Part shown: positions 54,856 through 62,978 of the stretch, piece after piece
How positions within the stretch are numbered: position 1 is the first letter of the stretch
Layout: each line of letters begins with the position of its first letter
Assembly: GCF_900635445.1 (NCBI RefSeq)
Contig: NZ_LR134117.1
Span: forward strand, 372,001-436,000
DNA from: Serratia odorifera
Lineage (GTDB): Bacteria; Pseudomonadota; Gammaproteobacteria; Enterobacterales; Enterobacteriaceae
DNA: 64,000 nt
Direction: 5' to 3'
Translations under genes and position numbers: made by a program
Notes under the pieces: generated by a model
Databases searched by the model: none
The model's input: the letters and a program-made list of their open reading frames with translations, nothing else
Told to the model about the DNA's origin: nothing

Positions 54856-55309
54856 TCAGCGCGGCCTGTCTCGTCCCCCCGGCAGATAACGCCAGGGTTG
54901 TTCACTGCCCGGCAAGTCCTGACCATCGTTGCGACCAAACCACTGATAACGGTTACGCGCAACGCCGTCATAGAGGGCGTCACCTAGCCGACGCGGCAGA
55001 AAGCGGGCGACAGATAACCAGCAAAAAGGCCAATCGAGCCAGCGCAGTGCCTGAAAAAAACGCCGCCGAACGCAGCCAGTGCCGGCCCGACGCCAGCAAC
55101 ACCACGCTGTCAAAACGGTCGGTTGGCATCGCCAGGCTACGCAACATCTCCTGCCCGGTACTTGACTGTACGGTGGCAAAACGGAGGCGTCCATGGCGGT
55201 CTGCCCACATCAAAAAACGCACCAGCCGGTGGCATAAATTGCATTCGCCGTCGAATAACAGCACCGGTTCGACAGGCAGCGGCGGGGAAGAAATTACGCT
55301 AGGGTTCAT
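54856..55309 (-). CDS. DCC-family (DUF393) thiol-disulfide oxidoreductase-like protein (frameshift as read)
   Basis: DUF393 proteins carry a DxxCxxC motif, seen here as LLFDGECNLCHRLVRF, and are thought to have a thioredoxin-like fold. The frame breaks at a run of seven A at 55054-55060 (plus strand); with six, the protein continues through QALRWLDWPFCWLSVARFLPRRLGDALYDGVARNRYQWFGR, the typical C-terminal end, to 150 residues. It is probably intact in the cell. Confidence 0.85.
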
Positions 55310-55387
55310 CGCGCCTCCTGGTTTGTCTCCAGACTAGCGCGCTCCCCCGGCGAAAGGCCAGCCGACCAACGTCGGCTGGGGTTATCG

Positions 55388-55723
55388 TCAGCGCAGCGGC
55401 GGGTTATCCGGCAACGCAACCACCGAAACGCGCACTTCATAGTGCTTGGCCTGGCTGGTCGGGATCACCGCCGTCAGTTTGTTAATGGTGTCCGTGGGGT
55501 TATCGCTGGCAGAGGTGGCGCAAAACAGTTCGCCGCCGTGGCAAAAACCGGGTTTAGGCATTGGGTGGCCGTCGGGGCCAGGGAAAGGTGGCCGTACGTT
55601 ACCCTGCTGCCACTGCGGCGGTAATGGCTTGTCGGCTGGCGCAGGCGCGGAAAGCGCGCCAGTGCTGAATAATACCGCAGCGGTCAGAAAGGGCAGAGTC
55701 AGGGCTTTCAGGGTTTGCTTCAT
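55388..55723 (-). CDS. Secreted hypothetical protein
   Basis: This 111-residue product is not recognised. It has a clear Sec signal peptide (KALTLPFLTAAVLFSTGALSA) and a Pro/Gly-rich mature part (RPPFPGPDGHPMPKPGFCHGGELFCAT) with two Cys that could form a disulfide. The C terminus is beta-like (YEVRVSVVALPDNPPLR). The start is chosen at 55723 because the signal peptide begins there; an upstream in-frame start adds a basic unrelated stretch. Confidence 0.7.
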   Translation of the reverse strand: MKQTLKALTLPFLTAAVLFSTGALSAPAPADKPLPPQWQQGNVRPPFPGPDGHPMPKPGFCHGGELFCATSASDNPTDTINKLTAVIPTSQAKHYEVRVSVVALPDNPPLR

Positions 55724-55951
55724 CGTTAGGATCTCATTGAACAGGAACCGCCCTAACCTACCCCCGTCGCCGATGGGCATGAAAGCGGCTTTTCGCCGCC
55801 TTTTCACCCGCTTGATATTTGCTTACATCCCGGCATAAACGTGATGAATTACGCAGGATCGGGTAAAGCAGCGCGGCCAGCTGGCGCAAACGCCCATGCA
55901 AACCAGAAAGGCCGGCCCGCGATAACGGGCCAGCCGAAGGGAGGTGCTCGC

Positions 55952-56843
55952 TCAGTCTCTGCCGCTAACGGTTTCAACCGCCGGCATGGTGCCAAAATTG
56001 CCGCTGTTGAAATCCTCAAACGCCTGCTGTATCTCGGCGTCCGCTGTTCATCACAAACGGACCATAGCCGACGATAGGCTCATCGATCGGTTCACCGCTC
56101 AGCACCAACAGACTGACGTCGCTGTTGGCTTCAATGGTGAGGGTATCACCCACGCGGTCCAGCATCACCATCTGGGTTTCACGAACAATCTGCTCGCCGT
56201 TGACAGTATCGCGCCATGCAGCATCACCAGCGCCAGCGTATGACCTTCCTGCACCGTTAGCGTGGTGGTGTGACCGGCATTGATCTTCATATCCCACACA
56301 TTCAGCGGGCTGAAGGTGCGTGCCGGGCCAGCATGGCCAGCGAAGTCGCCGGCAATCACCCGAACCTGTCCCGCACCGTCCGCCAGCGCTACCTGCGGAA
56401 TATCCTGATTGCGCAGCGTCTGATAACCCGGCGCAGCCATTTTATCCTTGGCCGGCAGGTTAACCCACAGCTGTACCATTTCGATGGTGCCACCTTTGCG
56501 AGAGAAGTCCGTTGAATGGAACTCTTCATGCAGAATACCGGAGGCGGCAGTCATCCATTGCACATCACCTGGGCCAATCACACCGCCGCTGCCGGTGGAA
56601 TCACGGTGCTCCACTTCGCCCTGATAAACGATGGTTACGGTTTCGAAACCCCGATGCGGGTGCTGGCCAACGCCGCGTCGCCCGGGTAGTTTCGCGGAAT
56701 TTGGTGGGCGCGGCATGATCCAGTAACAGGAACGGGCTCATTTCCGCCCCCAGATCGTTATAGGAAAATAGCGAATTGACCAAAAAACCGTTGCCGACCC
56801 AATGTGCTTCAGGGCTGTTATAGACGCCTAGGATCTTTTTCAT
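55952..56843 (-). CDS. Pirin family protein (three frameshifts as read)
   Basis: Pirins are bicupin proteins, some with quercetinase activity and others acting as regulators. The pieces fit together as MKKILGVYNSPEAHWVGNG, then the cupin motif VGQHPHRGFETVTIVYQGEVEHRDS with its metal-binding His residues, DVQWMTAASGILHEEFH, and a second domain ending FNSGNFGTMPAVET. Indels are at about 56681 (one extra base), 56205-56218 (one missing) and 56041-56042 (one extra). The net correction gives 296 residues, within the usual pirin range. It is divergent from a LysR gene, a common arrangement. Confidence 0.85.
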
Positions 56844-56967
56844 AAGGATCTCCCATTACCGGCCTCTCGGCCTTTATTTGTTGCCAACAGTGTAAACCCG
56901 CCGTGATTGCCGCAGTAGTCGGCAAGATATACACTCAGTGTTCTACTGGTAGGACAATGGAGTGGCA

Positions 56968-57878
56968 ATGTTGATCGATTTGAACGACCTGTTTTTCTTC
57001 GCCAGCGTGGTGGAACATCAGGGATTTGCCGCTGCAGGCCGAGCGCTCGGCATACCAAAATCCAAACTCAGCCGCCGGGTGGCGCTGCTGGAGGAACGGC
57101 TCGGCGTGCGCTTGATCCAGCGCTCAACGCGCCGGTTTTCCATTACCGACGTCGGGCAGAATTATTATCAGCACTGCAAGGCAATGTTGGTGGAGGCCGA
57201 GGCCGCGCAGCAGGCAATCGAACAGACCCCGCGCGGAGCCTTGCGGCACCGTGCGCCTGTCCTTGCCCGATCGCGCTGTTGCATACCCGCGTCGGGGATA
57301 TGCTGGCACGCTTTATGGCCGATTACCCCAAAGTGTCTCTGCACCTGGAAGCGACCAATCGCCGGGTCGACGTGGTGGGAGAAGGACTGGATCTGGCGTT
57401 ACGCGTGCGGCCACCGCCGCTGGAAGACAGCGATCTGGTGTTGAAAGTGCTGGCGCAGCGCAGCTGGTGCGTGGCGGCCAGCCCGGCGCTGGTGCGGGCA
57501 CTCGGCGACGTCAGGCAGCCGGAAGATCTGCTACGCTACCCGACGCTCGATCTTGGTCCGGCGCGCCCCCAGCACCAGTGGACACTGACCGGCCCGGATA
57601 CGCGCCGCTTTGACTGGGAACACCTGCCAAGGTTGGTCACCGACGATATGCTAATGTTGCGTACCGCGGCAATTGCCGGCGCCGGGGTAGTACAACTGCC
57701 GAGCATGATGATGCGCGATCAAATCCTGCGGGGCGATATGATGGCCTTGCTGCCTGACTGGCGACCACAGGGTGGCGTGGTACACGCGGTGTACCCGTCA
57801 CGCCGTGGTTTATTGCCGGCGGTGCGCCTGCTGCTGGACTTCCTCGGCCAGCAGTTCGCCGCTCTGGAGGAAAGCTGA
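56968..57878 (+). CDS. LysR-family regulator (two frameshifts as read)
   Basis: The N-terminal winged helix (LIDLNDLFFFASVVEHQGFAAAGRALGIPKSKLSRRVALLEERLGVRLIQ) is followed by a LysR effector domain (RVGDMLARFMADYPKVSLHLEATNRRVDVVGEGLDLALRV). Two extra T (57241-57242 and 57263-57264) break the frame between them; removal restores CGTVRLSCPIALLHTRVG, a typical linker, and 302 residues. The ATG at 56968 has GGAG 5 bases upstream. It is divergent from the pirin gene and probably regulates it. Confidence 0.87.
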
Positions 57879-58003
57879 TCAGGTGGTGATTTCGATGGCG
57901 TTACCGTCGGGCAGCAGATGTGGCAACCACATCACCTCCAGCGTTGGCCCTTCGTCCAGTTGAATAAAACGTGATACAAACCCTGGACGATGTTGACTGA
58001 CAT
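57879..58003 (-). CDS. Possible 41-residue small protein (frameshift as read)
   Basis: From ATG 58003, preceded by a strong GGGAGA site 6 bases away, the frame reads MSVNIVQG; after one presumed lost base near 57980-57983 (plus strand) it continues FVSRFIQLDEGPTLEVMWLP and ends NAIEITT at a TGA abutting the LysR stop. Without the correction it stops after 23 codons. I do not recognise it; reality rests on the ribosome site and protein-like composition. Confidence 0.4.
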
Positions 58004-58165
58004 ATTGCTCTCCCGCCACGCCGTTAAAGTAGCGCTAATCGGTTACCAACGTACGATAATAAATAAGAAAATTAGGGTTAGACGATTTTGGCCGACGGTT
58101 GTTGGCTATACTGTGGGAGGCAACGTTACCGCAGACGTAACGGCTTGGGCGCTAAGGGAAAACAT

Positions 58166-58777
58166 ATGCTATTGAGAATCGCAAGCTGGCTGTTTCAATT
58201 ACCAGGCAGGCTGTTTGGCCGCATTTTTAACAGCCGTCTGACGCTATTTATTTTCTTTATGTTGATCGCCGTCGGGATATTTGGCACCAAACGCTATCTG
58301 CACGCTCAGCACCAGCAGGAGGAGCTGACCAGCACAGCGCCGGCCCATTACGACATCAACCGCGGCTTGCCGCTGCGTGAAGCTCGCGAACAGTGCGGTG
58401 GTCCGTTGCATGACAACGACGGCCAGCCATGGCCCGCCGCGGCGGGCTACCTCCACCAACCCGAACGGCCGGCCGGCAGCCGTTTACAGCGCATCACGCT
58501 GGAAAATCAACGCAATGACTTTGCCGTGGTGGTGAAGCTGGAAACCCCGGAACATCCGCAACAGTTGGCAGAAGTGTTCATTCCCGCTGCGGCCAGTTTT
58601 GCCGTCAACGTCTCGGCGGCTGGCAAGTACGTTTTAAAGATCCGCGACATAAAAAGCGGCTGCAGCTTTCGCTCGCAGCCGTTTCCGCTGGCGGTAGAAC
58701 ATAACTGGCGTCTGCCGCTGAGCCTGCATGGCCACGGCGAGGTGGAGTATCAGGCCATCAGCACCAGCGAGTTTTAA
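58166..58777 (+). CDS. Membrane-anchored hypothetical protein
   Basis: This 203-residue protein is not recognised. The N terminus is amphipathic and then hydrophobic (LTLFIFFMLIAVGIFGT, about residues 28-46), suggesting a signal anchor. The rest is predicted periplasmic: YDINRGLPLREAREQCGGP, a beta-rich domain resembling a carboxypeptidase-regulatory or transthyretin-like fold (FAVNVSAAGKYVLKIRDIKSGCSFRSQPFPL), and two Cys that may form a disulfide. An AAGGGAA site precedes the ATG. Confidence 0.7.
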   Translation: MLLRIASWLFQLPGRLFGRIFNSRLTLFIFFMLIAVGIFGTKRYLHAQHQQEELTSTAPAHYDINRGLPLREAREQCGGPLHDNDGQPWPAAAGYLHQPERPAGSRLQRITLENQRNDFAVVVKLETPEHPQQLAEVFIPAAASFAVNVSAAGKYVLKIRDIKSGCSFRSQPFPLAVEHNWRLPLSLHGHGEVEYQAISTSEF

Positions 58778-58790
58778 TGCCGGCGCTGGG

Positions 58791-59057
58791 TTATTTCTTC
58801 ACCGGATGATCGCGGCGGAACAGCGCCCAACTCTCCAGTTCCTCACCGCTTGGCAAGGTACAGGTCGAATACTGCCCCTGCGCATTCTGTTTGGCGTTTA
58901 GGGTACCGCCAATTTTGCTGCAGTAGACATCCGCCGGATTCGCCATACCGATCGAAGTAGTCTGCGGCGGAGGCGGTGCGTCGTGGGTTTTCACTTGTTG
59001 ACATCCTTGCAGCATTGCCACACCGGCAAGCAGAGAAAACAGTACGCTCTTTTTCAT
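58791..59057 (-). CDS. DUF333 family lipoprotein
   Basis: This 88-residue lipoprotein has lipobox MLQGC and a DUF333 domain (ANPADVYCSKIGGTLNAKQNAQGQYSTCTLPSGEELESWALFR) with two Cys. Relatives include E. coli YoaF and small proteins labelled putative hemolysins; function is unproven. The ATG at 59057 is used rather than a TTG two codons earlier. Confidence 0.85.
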   Translation of the reverse strand: MKKSVLFSLLAGVAMLQGCQQVKTHDAPPPPQTTSIGMANPADVYCSKIGGTLNAKQNAQGQYSTCTLPSGEELESWALFRRDHPVKK

Positions 59058-59079
59058 ATTCAACTTTTACTCACGCCGT

Positions 59080-59562
59080 TCAGGAAAGGAAGGATTTACC
59101 CTGTTCCAGTACCAGATCGCAGGCCTTTTGCTTCACTTTTTCGGTGATCTGCGAGGTGCCAAGGCTGTTCAGATCCAGGCTTTTACCTTCGCCGGTCTGC
59201 AACAAGCCACCCAACCCTTGTTGATACTCCTGGCTGTTGGCGTCGGCACTGCTGCTAATGCCCAGTTTATCCATCAGTTTGGTCTGCACGCCGGCAACGC
59301 CGTTTTGCGACAGCACGTTGTTTTTCACGCAATACTGCAGAATGCCGGCCGCGTTGGTCATGCTGCTGGAACTCAATGCCTTGTCGCCGCCGTTCAGCAG
59401 TCCGGTCAGGCTGGACAGTGACATACCGCCGCTTTCGCCGCCAGATTGGCTTAGACCGCCGGCTGCATCGCTAATAGAATCCATTAGGCCAGCCGCGTTT
59501 GCCGTACCGGCCATAGATGTGGTCAATGCTAACGCCAGCAGTAAACGATGCTTGCTGTTCAT
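59080..59562 (-). CDS. DUF2501 domain-containing secreted protein (YjjA-like)
   Basis: This 160-residue protein has a Sec signal peptide (ending GTANA, about residue 23) and a Ser/Gly-rich region (AGGLSQSGGESGGMSLSSLTGLLNGG) followed by a helical DUF2501 core (NAAGILQYCVKNNVL, KVKQKACDLVLEQGKSFL) with two Cys. It resembles E. coli YjjA, of unknown function. Confidence 0.85.
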   Translation of the reverse strand: MNSKHRLLLALALTTSMAGTANAAGLMDSISDAAGGLSQSGGESGGMSLSSLTGLLNGGDKALSSSSMTNAAGILQYCVKNNVLSQNGVAGVQTKLMDKLGISSSADANSQEYQQGLGGLLQTGEGKSLDLNSLGTSQITEKVKQKACDLVLEQGKSFLS

Positions 59563-59695
59563 ATGATTAAGCTCCTGTTTTATCTTCGGTAGGCGGCAAG
59601 CCGCCGGACACAGATTCGAACGTCATGCCCGCCAACAAGTTCCATCCGGCGGGCAGAAAACGCAATTTTAGGAATAGTCAGGACGAGGGAAAGAG

Positions 59696-60361
59696 TCAGA
59701 ACTGCCAGCGCAGCCAGGCAAAGAATACGTTGCCATTGTTATAGGTGCCGGGGATATAGGTAGCCTGGAACGTCAGGCTTTTATAACCAATGGAGGCCAA
59801 CGGCAATGGCGCCGGGATCGGGATATAGTTCCAGTTGTCACGCGCGGTGACGCTGGCTGTAAAGCCCAGGCCAAGGCGGGAAATCCTTATCGTCCAGCGG
59901 CGCCCAGATCTTTTCATAGGCGTAGCCGCCAATAGGTTCCCATTTGTTAAAGGAATCCTTGAACGCCATCAGGTAGATGCCGTGCCAATCACCGTCCTGA
60001 TCGAAGCGCGAAATACCATAACCTGCTCCCCATGGACGTTCGTTGTACTTGTCGATGTGTTCGTCGTCGTACGTCCAGCGGTTGTGCCAGGTGATCGCCG
60101 GCAGATAGATATCCTTGTTCGGCGAGTTGTTCCAGGTTTCAGCCACATTATGGGTAAAGCGCTGCCATAAGCCGGGCTGTTCAGCCTGCACGGCAGTGGC
60201 GTTTTGTGCCTCCGCCTGCGTCTGCGCGGCAGCGCCGTTTTCTGCTGCACCTGCGTCTGCACGGCAGTGGCGTTTTCTGCACCAACCTCGGCCTGCGAAG
60301 GTAGTGCAGAAAACATCAACGCCATACCGCATGCCAACGGTGTCCATTTATAAAACATCAT
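59696..60361 (-). CDS. pagP: Lipid A palmitoyltransferase PagP (two frameshifts as read)
   Basis: PagP is an eight-stranded outer-membrane barrel that moves a palmitoyl chain from phospholipid to lipid A. After the signal peptide (FSALPSQA) comes a repeated Ala/Gln/Asn linker absent from E. coli, then the enzyme: ITWHNRWTYD (catalytic His), FKDSFNKWEPIGGYAYE (catalytic Asp-Ser) and GTYNNGNVFFAWLRWQF at the end. One base appears lost near 60246-60252 and one C gained near 59881-59895; the effects cancel, giving 221 residues against 186 in E. coli. Confidence 0.88.
60185..60280 (-). repeat. Three imperfect 36-base repeats in the pagP linker
   Basis: Units at about 60251-60280, 60216-60245 and 60185-60209 encode (A)ENATAVQTQ, ENGAAAQTQ and QNATAVQ. 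Equivalent positions are 35 and 36 bases apart, so one base is missing between the first two units. Confidence 0.75.
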
Positions 60362-60746
60362 AAAACTCCTGTATAAATTACGGCCGGGGATTCTTACCGA
60401 TCGTACTTGCAAGATTCAACCCAGACTTTTGCCAATCCCAGCGCTAAGCGATATTTGTTGTCGATTCATTAAGTTTAGCCGTTGGCATTGTTATGTCCGA
60501 TGGACTTGCAAGAGCGCTCCACGCACCGTGGCATCCTTAAACGCCATGCTAACGCCATCCCCCGCTGACGATCTGTCAGAAAACTCCGTTTCGACGTCAA
60601 ACAATGAATCGCCACGCCGGCCGTTAACATAGCTTTACCCCCGCCGCCAAAGCGGATGTGATCGCCAGCGCATTATCTGGCCTGACCTGCTGGCATCAGT
60701 GTTATCCCCATCACAGCGCTTGCTGGTTGCCACCTTGTTATTATGG

Positions 60747-60764
60747 TGTAAATTAAAAGTAACA
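60747..60764 (+). promoter_or_regulatory. TyrR-like box far upstream of ipdC
   Basis: TGTAAA-N6-GTAACA matches TGTAAA-N6-TTTACA at 10 of 12 positions with the invariant G and C. It is 480 bases before the ATG. Confidence 0.35.
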
Positions 60765-61051
60765 CCGCCTAATATTATTACTATTACATAAGTTAATTAT
60801 TGATTTCCGCAGAGGTTTCTCCAGCACATATTGCCGATTGCGGCTGAGCCGGGTCTGACTCCGCCGCGTTATGGCAGGTGATACGCCTAGGATTATTAGT
60901 AATCGTAAAAGTACCGAAAATATCTAATTGGGATTACTCCCCCGCTGTCTATCGCCAGAAATGGCATTAAGCACGGTTTTTTTGCTGGCGAGAGAAATAC
61001 CCGCTCAGGCTGCCAAAGCCGACCATTACCCTGTGCCATGGCATTTTTAAA

Positions 61052-61069
61052 CGTAAAGCCCGGCGTACA
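61052..61069 (+). promoter_or_regulatory. TyrR-like box upstream of ipdC
   Basis: CGTAAA-N6-CGTACA matches the TyrR box at 9 of 12 positions with the invariant G and C, 175 bases before the ATG. Confidence 0.35.
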
Positions 61070-61243
61070 TAAATACCGTTCGGCCACTGGCCTGCCGATC
61101 TTGAAGCAATCAGCGCTTTCCATAACTGTTAATACCAGCAGGCGTAATACGCTTTTCGCGCCATTCGCTAACGCAATAACACCGGCAAAGCTGATTGCTG
61201 ATTTCTGCCTGATAAAACCAACACAATAAATTCGGAGCAAGAG

Positions 61244-62923
61244 ATGAAAGTCACCATCGGACAATTTATTCTGCAACAACTGCGCGCACTGAATATCGAC
61301 CATATTTACGGCGTGCCCGGCGATTATAATCTGTCGTTGCTGGAGTTGATTGAGCATGACAACCAGCTACAGTTTATTGGCAACTGCAATGAATTGAATG
61401 CCTCTTACGCCGCTGACGGCTATGCGCGCATGAAAGGCGCCGGTGCGTTGATTACCACTTATGGCGTTGGCGATCTGGCGGCATTGTCCGGCATTGCCGG
61501 CGCTTATGCTGAATCCTCACCGGTAATATGCCTGGCCGGCACCCCGCCGCTGCATGCCATGAAAAGCCATGCGTTAATGCACCATTCACTGGCCGACGGC
61601 AATTTTGACAATGTAATGAATTGCTTTAAACAGTTTACCGTCGCACAGGCGCTGATTACGCCGGAAAATGCCGCGGTGGAAATTCCACGGGTTCTGGCGG
61701 TGGCCTGGACCGAAAAGAAACCGGTCTATTTACAGCTACCGTCAGACATTTGCGAAGTAGAGATCGAAGTAACAAGCGCCGTGGTGGCGCCGCGCCTGCC
61801 GGCCAGCGATCGCTACAACCTGCAGCTGGCTGCCAGCGCCTTGCTACGACGCTTGCAACAGGCACAGCGGCCGGTGATGCTGATCGATCAGATGGTCGAT
61901 CGTTATCAGTTGCAGCAACTGGTGGTTGAAGTTGCCCATAAATTCGCCATTCCGCTGACCAATATGCCAACCGCAAAATGCATTATCGCCGAAACCACCG
62001 CCGGCTGGATGGGCGGCTACAGCGGTAATCTGTCAAGACCGGAACTGTTTGCACTGATGGCGAACTCTGACTGCGTGCTGAACTTTGGCGCACGGCTGGT
62101 GGATTCGACCACCGGTTACTTTTCGCATCAGATCCCAACCGCAGGACAGATAGACATTCAGCCATACACGGTGAAACTGGACAACGTCGCCTATCCGGCA
62201 GTGGCCGCCGCCGATCTGTTGCAGGCACTGCTGGACGGTGCCGCCGGCGACGCGGCGACGCCAATGGCCACGCTGCCCAACCCACGCCACAAACTGGCCG
62301 CCCCCAGCGACGCACCGCTCGATCAGGCCTATTTTTGGCAGCGTATGAGCCGATTTATTGCCGAAGACGACGTGCTGGTGGTCGAAAACGGTACCTCGGG
62401 AGCGGCCATCGGTGGTATGCGCATGCCAGACGGGGTGAAAGTGGTGAATCAGCCGATTTGGGGCTCCATCGGTTATACCTTACCGGCGCTGCTCGGCACG
62501 CTGATGGCCGCGCCGGAACGCCGGCAAATACTGTTCATTGGTGATGGTTCGTTCCAGTTGACTGCCCAGGAAGTGTCAACGCTGCTGCGTTACGAGCAAA
62601 AACCCATTATCTTCCTGATAAACAATGACGGTTACACCATCGAACGTTATATCCTCGGCGAAGCATCATCGTACAACGATATCGGCCGCTGGGATTATGC
62701 CGCACTGCCAGCGGTGCTCAACACCGAGGCTCGCCCATTCTGCGCCGCCGTGGAAACCGGCCAACAGCTGGAACTGGCGCTGGAACACGCATCTCGCCAG
62801 GACCGGCTGGCGTTTATTGAAGTGAAATTGCCGATGATGGATACACCGCCGGTGATGAAAGAGTTCTGCAACCGCTGTAATAACTTCAACTTCGGCTTGC
62901 GCAACCCGCGCCGCTGCGCCTAA
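61244..62923 (+). CDS. ipdC: Indolepyruvate/phenylpyruvate decarboxylase
   Basis: This thiamine-diphosphate enzyme decarboxylates indole-3-pyruvate to indole-3-acetaldehyde, the key step of indole-3-acetate synthesis from tryptophan. The 559-residue protein shows GVPGDYNLSLLE, catalytic Glu50 (GNCNELNASYAADGYAR), the two active-site His (HALMHHSLADG) and the ThDP motif GDGSFQLTAQE with NNDGYTIE (about 433-470). An AGCAAGAG site precedes the ATG. A hairpin follows. Confidence 0.93.
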   Translation: MKVTIGQFILQQLRALNIDHIYGVPGDYNLSLLELIEHDNQLQFIGNCNELNASYAADGYARMKGAGALITTYGVGDLAALSGIAGAYAESSPVICLAGTPPLHAMKSHALMHHSLADGNFDNVMNCFKQFTVAQALITPENAAVEIPRVLAVAWTEKKPVYLQLPSDICEVEIEVTSAVVAPRLPASDRYNLQLAASALLRRLQQAQRPVMLIDQMVDRYQLQQLVVEVAHKFAIPLTNMPTAKCIIAETTAGWMGGYSGNLSRPELFALMANSDCVLNFGARLVDSTTGYFSHQIPTAGQIDIQPYTVKLDNVAYPAVAAADLLQALLDGAAGDAATPMATLPNPRHKLAAPSDAPLDQAYFWQRMSRFIAEDDVLVVENGTSGAAIGGMRMPDGVKVVNQPIWGSIGYTLPALLGTLMAAPERRQILFIGDGSFQLTAQEVSTLLRYEQKPIIFLINNDGYTIERYILGEASSYNDIGRWDYAALPAVLNTEARPFCAAVETGQQLELALEHASRQDRLAFIEVKLPMMDTPPVMKEFCNRCNNFNFGLRNPRRCA

Positions 62924-62929
62924 TCAGTC

Positions 62930-62978
62930 GGGTGAGGGACAAACGGCCCTTCCGCCTCCCTCACCCATGAGGTTTTTT
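62930..62978 (+). terminator. Terminator hairpin after ipdC
   Basis: GGGTGAGGG and CCCTCACCC form a 9-bp stem; TTTTTT follows 6 bases later. It lies between convergent ipdC and the DUF1615 gene. Confidence 0.7.

Larger units (their letters stand above)
60362..61243. other. Long gene-free region between pagP and ipdC
   Basis: Nearly 900 bases contain no convincing gene on either strand. It holds the pagP upstream region, two TyrR-like boxes (60747-60764 and 61052-61069), a short palindrome GATTA-TTAG-TAATC (60892-60905) and an AT-rich tract at 60740-60810. It may hold a long ipdC leader or an unrecognised small RNA. Confidence 0.5.

Noticed and set aside
59626..59653. GCCCGCC/GGCGGGC hairpin after pagP as a terminator
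   Set aside because: The loop is long and no T run follows on either strand.
60473..60481. PhoP box upstream of pagP
   Set aside because: Only one possible half-site (AAGTTTAG) is visible without a correctly spaced partner.
60896..61357. Minus-strand open frame overlapping the start of ipdC
   Set aside because: It begins inside ipdC, has no ribosome site and looks like no known protein.
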